Notes under the pieces: model-generated
Told to the model about the DNA's origin: nothing
Database searches by the model: none
Seen by the model: the letters and a program-made list of their open reading frames with translations, nothing else
Shown here: positions 61,301 through 64,000 of the stretch, piece after piece
Layout: each line of letters starts with the position of its first letter
Numbering within the stretch: position 1 is the first letter of the stretch
Source: Comamonadaceae bacterium
GTDB taxonomy: Bacteria > Pseudomonadota > Gammaproteobacteria > Burkholderiales > Burkholderiaceae_C
Direction of reading: 5' to 3'
Assembly (NCBI GenBank): GCA_013297875.1
Contig: JAAFIW010000012.1
Location: 1 to 64,000, forward strand
DNA: 64,000 nucleotides
Made by a program: the position numbers and the translations under genes

Positions 61301-64000
61301 GCAGATGGCTGAGATCGGTGGTGGTCAGGGTTACAGCTTGCGCAGGGTGCACCACCTGCCAGGGCGCGTCGTCGCGCCACTCAAACCGGCTACGCAGCAC
61401 CGCATGGCGTTCAACGATGGTGCCCAATGCCTGGGCCAGCGCAGGCGGGTTCAGCGGCCCGGTCAGGCGCAGTGCAAAGGGCATGTGGTAGGCCGCGCCG
61501 GGCTGGGCCTGCTCGACAAACCACAGCTGGCGCTGCGCCGAAGACAGGGGATAGGCGTTGGATAGCTGCTGGGTGGCAACCAGCGGTGAGCTGGCAATGT
61601 GGGGTGGTGCATCGTCTGCCGAGCTGGCCATGCATTGGGCCAGTGCAGCCAGCGTGGGCGCGTTGAACACCGCCGACCAGGGCAAGTTGACGCCAAACAC
61701 ATCTGCCACCCGCGCCATCAATTGCGCCACGCGCAGCGAATGGCCGCCGAGCGCAAAAAAATCATCGTCGGGCGCAACCGATGCGCAACCCAGCACCTCG
61801 CACCAAATGCCAGCCAGCAGCTCCTGCGTGGGGTCGGTGAACACGGGCGCAGCCGGGTTTGTGGGCGATGCGTGTGTCAACGGCTCCGGCAGCGCCGCCA
61901 CATCCAGCTTGCCGTGAACCGTCAACGGCAGGGCAGCCAGGCGCACCCAGGCGGCGGGCAGCATGTAGTCGGGCAGGTGCTGCGCCAAGGCGGTGCGCAG
62001 GGCTGCATCATTCAGCTCAACCGGGCCACCCAGGTAAGCCACCAGGGCCAGCTCACCAGCCACCATGCGGGCCACCACCGCCAGCTCCACGCCCGCAAGC
62101 ACACGCCGCAGCGCTGCTGCCACTTCATCCGGCTCAATGCGAAAGCCGCGAATCTTCACCTGCCGGTCGGCCCGGCCCAGGTATTCGAGTTGACCGTCTG
62201 GCCAACGGCGCGCCAGATCGCCCGAGCGGTACAGGCGCTGGCCCACGGCAAACGGGTGCGGTATGTAGCGCTGCGCGGTGAGGGCGCTTTGGTGCAGGTA
62301 GCCGCGTGCCACGCCACCACCGCCCACATACAACTGGCCCACCGCGCCCACGGGCACCGGGCGCAGCTGCGCATCCAGCACCTGCACGTCAAACTCGGGC
62401 AGGGCTTGGCCAATCAGGCTGGCACCGGCTTGCATGACCTGGGCCTGCGTGACCTGGGCGTGTGTCACGCGGTGCCAGGTGACATGCACCGTGGTTTCGG
62501 TGATGCCAAACATATTGACCAGCGCGGGTGCGGCGTCGCCATGGCGGGCCATCCACGGTGCCAGCTGGCTGGGCGACAGGGCTTCGCCGCCAAAAATGAT
62601 CCAGCGCAGCTTTAAGGGGCTGTCGTCCGCCGCATCCGCCGTCTGAAACTGCAAAAACGCCGTCGGTGTCTGGTTGAGCACCGTGACGCCGTGCTGCGAG
62701 ACGAGCTGGCGAAACAGCCGGGGGGAGCGCGCGGTTTCATACGGCACCACCACCAGCCCACCGCCGTGGCACAAGGCACCCCAGATCTCCCACACCGAGA
62801 AGTCAAACGCGGGCGAGTGAAACAATGTCCACACATCGTCTGGCCCAAAGCCAAAGTGTGGCTGTGCGGTGCGCAACAGGCTGGCGATGTTGCCGTGGGT
62901 CACGGCCACGCCCTTGGGCTGGCCGGTGGAGCCCGAGGTGTAGATCACATAGGCGAGCTGGTCGGGGTGGGTTTGAACCGGGAGGGCCGCCAGGCCATGG
63001 GCTTCGTTGATCTGGGTGACGGTCAACACCGCAACCGCTGTTTGCAACGAGCCCCGCAGGCTGTCGCTGGTGATGACCAGGCTGGCCTGCGCGTCGTGCA
63101 GGATGAACTGGCTGCGGCTGGCCGGGTAGGCCGGGTCGATGGGCACATAGGCCGCACCGCAGCGCAGCACCGCCAGCATGGCCACGATCAGGTCGGTGCC
63201 GCGCTGCAGGTAGATGGCCACGCGCTGCTCGGGTTTCACGCCGCGCTGCTGCAAGGCGGCCGCCCAGTGGGCGACGCGGGTTTCCAGTTGCGCGTAGCTG
63301 GTCCAGGAGTTATCAAAAAAGATAGCACGCGACCCAATGGATCTCTGGGCTACCTGCTCATGAATGGCCTGAAAGCCATTTGCATCCACACGGATGGCCG
63401 GCACGGCGGGCCCTTCTTGCAACCACGGAATCTGCGCCAGACGTTGCTCGGGCGCGGCCACCAGCGCCTGCAGCAGATGCTCAAACTGCGCCAGCAAGCG
63501 TTGGGCCGTGGCGCTGGCATACCGGTATCCGTCTGCCGTCAGGCGCAGGCTGTAGCGGCTGCCCGGAATCACCGTGAGCACCAGCGGGTAGTGCGTGCCG
63601 CCTTCGTGGTCTACGGCTGTGACCTGCAGCGCTGTTTGTGATTGCAGCGCCCGGGCCACCGGGTAGTTTTCAAATGCCACCAGGCTTTCAAACAGCGGCT
63701 GGCCGCCCCAGCTGGGCATGCTGGACAGCGGTACATGCGCAAAGGCCAGCGCCTGGCTTTGCGCGCTGTGCAGGGCTTGGAGCCAGGCTGCCACCGTGGA
63801 CGCGGGGTTTAGATGCACCCGCACCGGCACCGTGTTCAAAAACAGCCCAATGGCGGTTTGCGCGCCAGCAAGCTCCACCGGGCGGGCGGCCACGGTGGTG
63901 CCAAACAACACCTCAGGCTGGCCACTCTGGCTGGCCAGCAACAGCGCCCAGGCCGCTTGCACCACGGTGTTGGGGGTGATCTGGCACTGACGCGCCAGTG
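58320..64000 (-). CDS. Two-module NRPS, 5' end beyond window
   Basis: Open through the right edge ([20 protein letters not shown] reads in frame to 64000). It starts within the C-terminal half of a C domain, then A-T-C-A-T. A1: [10 protein letters not shown] near 62925, code DFWNIGMVHK, the established Thr code. T1: [13 protein letters not shown] near 61750. C2: [10 protein letters not shown] near 61145. A2: [10 protein letters not shown] near 59745, code DAFFLGVTFK, resembling Ile/Val codes. T2: [14 protein letters not shown] near 58600. No epimerase or methyltransferase domain is seen. It hands its aminoacyl chain to the KS-KR protein. Repeat copy 13 lies at the start of A1. Codes were aligned to GrsA by eye. 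Confidence 0.94.
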   Translation of the reverse strand, partial: LARQCQITPNTVVQAAWALLLASQSGQPEVLFGTTVAARPVELAGAQTAIGLFLNTVPVRVHLNPASTVAAWLQALHSAQSQALAFAHVPLSSMPSWGGQPLFESLVAFENYPVARALQSQTALQVTAVDHEGGTHYPLVLTVIPGSRYSLRLTADGYRYASATAQRLLAQFEHLLQALVAAPEQRLAQIPWLQEGPAVPAIRVDANGFQAIHEQVAQRSIGSRAIFFDNSWTSYAQLETRVAHWAAALQQRGVKPEQRVAIYLQRGTDLIVAMLAVLRCGAAYVPIDPAYPASRSQFILHDAQASLVITSDSLRGSLQTAVAVLTVTQINEAHGLAALPVQTHPDQLAYVIYTSGSTGQPKGVAVTHGNIASLLRTAQPHFGFGPDDVWTLFHSPAFDFSVWEIWGALCHGGGLVVVPYETARSPRLFRQLVSQHGVTVLNQTPTAFLQFQTADAADDSPLKLRWIIFGGEALSPSQLAPWMARHGDAAPALVNMFGITETTVHVTWHRVTHAQVTQAQVMQAGASLIGQALPEFDVQVLDAQLRPVPVGAVGQLYVGGGGVARGYLHQSALTAQRYIPHPFAVGQRLYRSGDLARRWPDGQLEYLGRADRQVKIRGFRIEPDEVAAALRRVLAGVELAVVARMVAGELALVAYLGGPVELNDAALRTALAQHLPDYMLPAAWVRLAALPLTVHGKLDVAALPEPLTHASPTNPAAPVFTDPTQELLAGIWCEVLGCASVAPDDDFFALGGHSLRVAQLMARVADVFGVNLPWSAVFNAPTLAALAQCMASSADDAPPHIASSPLVATQQLSNAYPLSSAQRQLWFVEQAQPGAAYHMPFALRLTGPLNPPALAQALGTIVERHAVLRSRFEWRDDAPWQVVHPAQAVTLTTTDLSHLPAARQANDLAGHLAQAAQRPFSLAHDAPLRAHLYTLADDSHVLLLVLHHIVADGWSLAILVHELMAVYGPTQAPLPALAIQYTDYALWQQSQRSSPAFQASLAYWQTTLAGVPPLNLPTDHPRPAVRLGRGGLERLELAPQASDAVRALARHQGVTLFMVVLASVKAVLAHLTRQTDFAIGVPFLGRSQAALQPLIGHFVNTLPVRLSPRMQDSFEDLLGQVRSAMLQAHSHQQVPFEDIVAANGAARGPDTQPVFQVALSFEQSAPALQLPGLVVQPHSLPAHTAKFDLTFGVTDPSAGALSTWLEYDAQLFEPATAQRFIQCWHTLLHAAIAQPSAPLCNLALLSTEQQQAVLAWRAGPALAQDGATLASLFVQQVAQRPQATALVDGELRYSYAQLHQRAEQVASALAHQGVGVETRVGLCLPRSAANVVATLAVVLAGGTYVPLDPQYPAARLQQMAREARISVLLCGDEAPPWAHDLIEAGQLVALPLDACQGTLPFSPPTVHPSNLAYVMFTSGSTGKPKAIGIEQRSVVDLVRGNNYAQLNAQTVLAHLSSPSFDASTFEIWGALLNGGQLVVVSAETLISADDFAHTLKHHGVTTAFLSTAWFAQLAQARPDMFGGLTDLLVGGQAVPPDAVRRVLASAAPRNFKNVYGPTETTTFALAQTVTQVAEHATHVPIGTPLAATTACVLDSRLQPVPIGVPGEIYLGGSGDARGYLNDAALTATRFVPDPFGVPGQRLYRTGDLGRYNPQGQIEYLGRTDQQVKLRGFRIEPAEVQAAVLGFAGMQAAHVAVQDAGTPHARLVAWFVADAAVPVRELRAHLAQRLPVYMLPSALLQLPALPTTVNGKIDARALPNAKDVTTTATATAPSGTLALVSQAWREVLGTAALGEHDNFFEVGGHSIRLVMLQQRLQTATGREVPIVELFRYPTIAAQALYLDGASKPVALATPADRPADHPAIQDRRAALRSRRAGLADAPANHEEPRRESV
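63308..63353 (+). repeat. Interspersed repeat, copy 13 (in NRPS A domain)
   Basis: TTATCAAAAAAGATAGCACG then CAATGGATCTCTGGGCTACC; divergent centre. Encodes [17 protein letters not shown] on the minus strand, the same frame as copies 6 and 11. Confidence 0.5.

Noticed and set aside
36888-64000. Free-standing acyltransferase or adenylation gene for the AT-less and A-less modules
   Set aside because: Looked for on both strands; none is present in the window.

Overview
The window is a high-GC chromosomal segment from a betaproteobacterium, most likely Burkholderiales/Comamonadaceae (Rhodoferax-like). This rests on the gene order ilvI-ilvH-ilvC-pssA-leuA, the ECF sigma-DUF3619-DUF3106-RDD block, the bpt/aat pair, and a family of short interspersed repeats of a type I associate with that family. 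No tRNA, rRNA, CRISPR array or intact transposase gene was seen.

Left part (0.1-9.8 kb) is accessory DNA: a 5'-truncated FG-GAP/Ig-like protein gene, a MITE-like element, a toxin-antitoxin patch (XRE relic, intact higBA, orphan NadS-like antitoxin), a large Ig-like lipoprotein gene split by one in-frame amber codon, and two tandem paralogous HTH proteins of unknown family. Then come DUF3455, DUF1223, tex and a PhnD-like binding protein, followed by a broken YgjP-type metallopeptidase gene. A translationally coupled operon at 15.8-20.8 kb encodes a cytochrome P450, a membrane protein, a radical SAM enzyme, a papain-fold-like protein and a LysE exporter. I do not recognise this set; it looks like a small-molecule pathway.

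The middle part (21-34 kb) is mostly housekeeping: LOG protein, dgkA, RDD, DUF3106, DUF3619, ECF sigma, ilvIHC, pssA, a leucine attenuator with leader peptide, leuA, a PBP7-type endopeptidase, an IclR regulator, bpt and aat.

The right part (34.4-64 kb and beyond the edge, all minus strand) is a modular trans-AT PKS/NRPS assembly line. In biosynthetic order the modules are: C(partial)-A(Thr)-T, C-A(Ile/Val)-T, KS-KR-T, C-T (no A), KS-cMT-T, C-A(Leu)-T, C-A(Pro)-T and C-A(Tyr)[two methyltransferases]-T-TE. MbtH, a type II thioesterase and an exported S33 hydrolase follow. A-domain specificities were read by eye from the ten-residue code. This order matches the didemnin macrocycle: Thr, isostatine, Hip, Leu, Pro, N,O-dimethyl-Tyr. 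It would be a didemnin-type pathway on what looks like a betaproteobacterial chromosome, and is the main finding.

A second finding is the ~50-60 bp interspersed repeat, at least 13 copies, several read through in frame inside proteins: Tex, the PKS, the NRPSs and the DUF1223 signal peptide. Four copies sit inside assembly-line genes, so the cluster has probably been resident in this lineage for some time.
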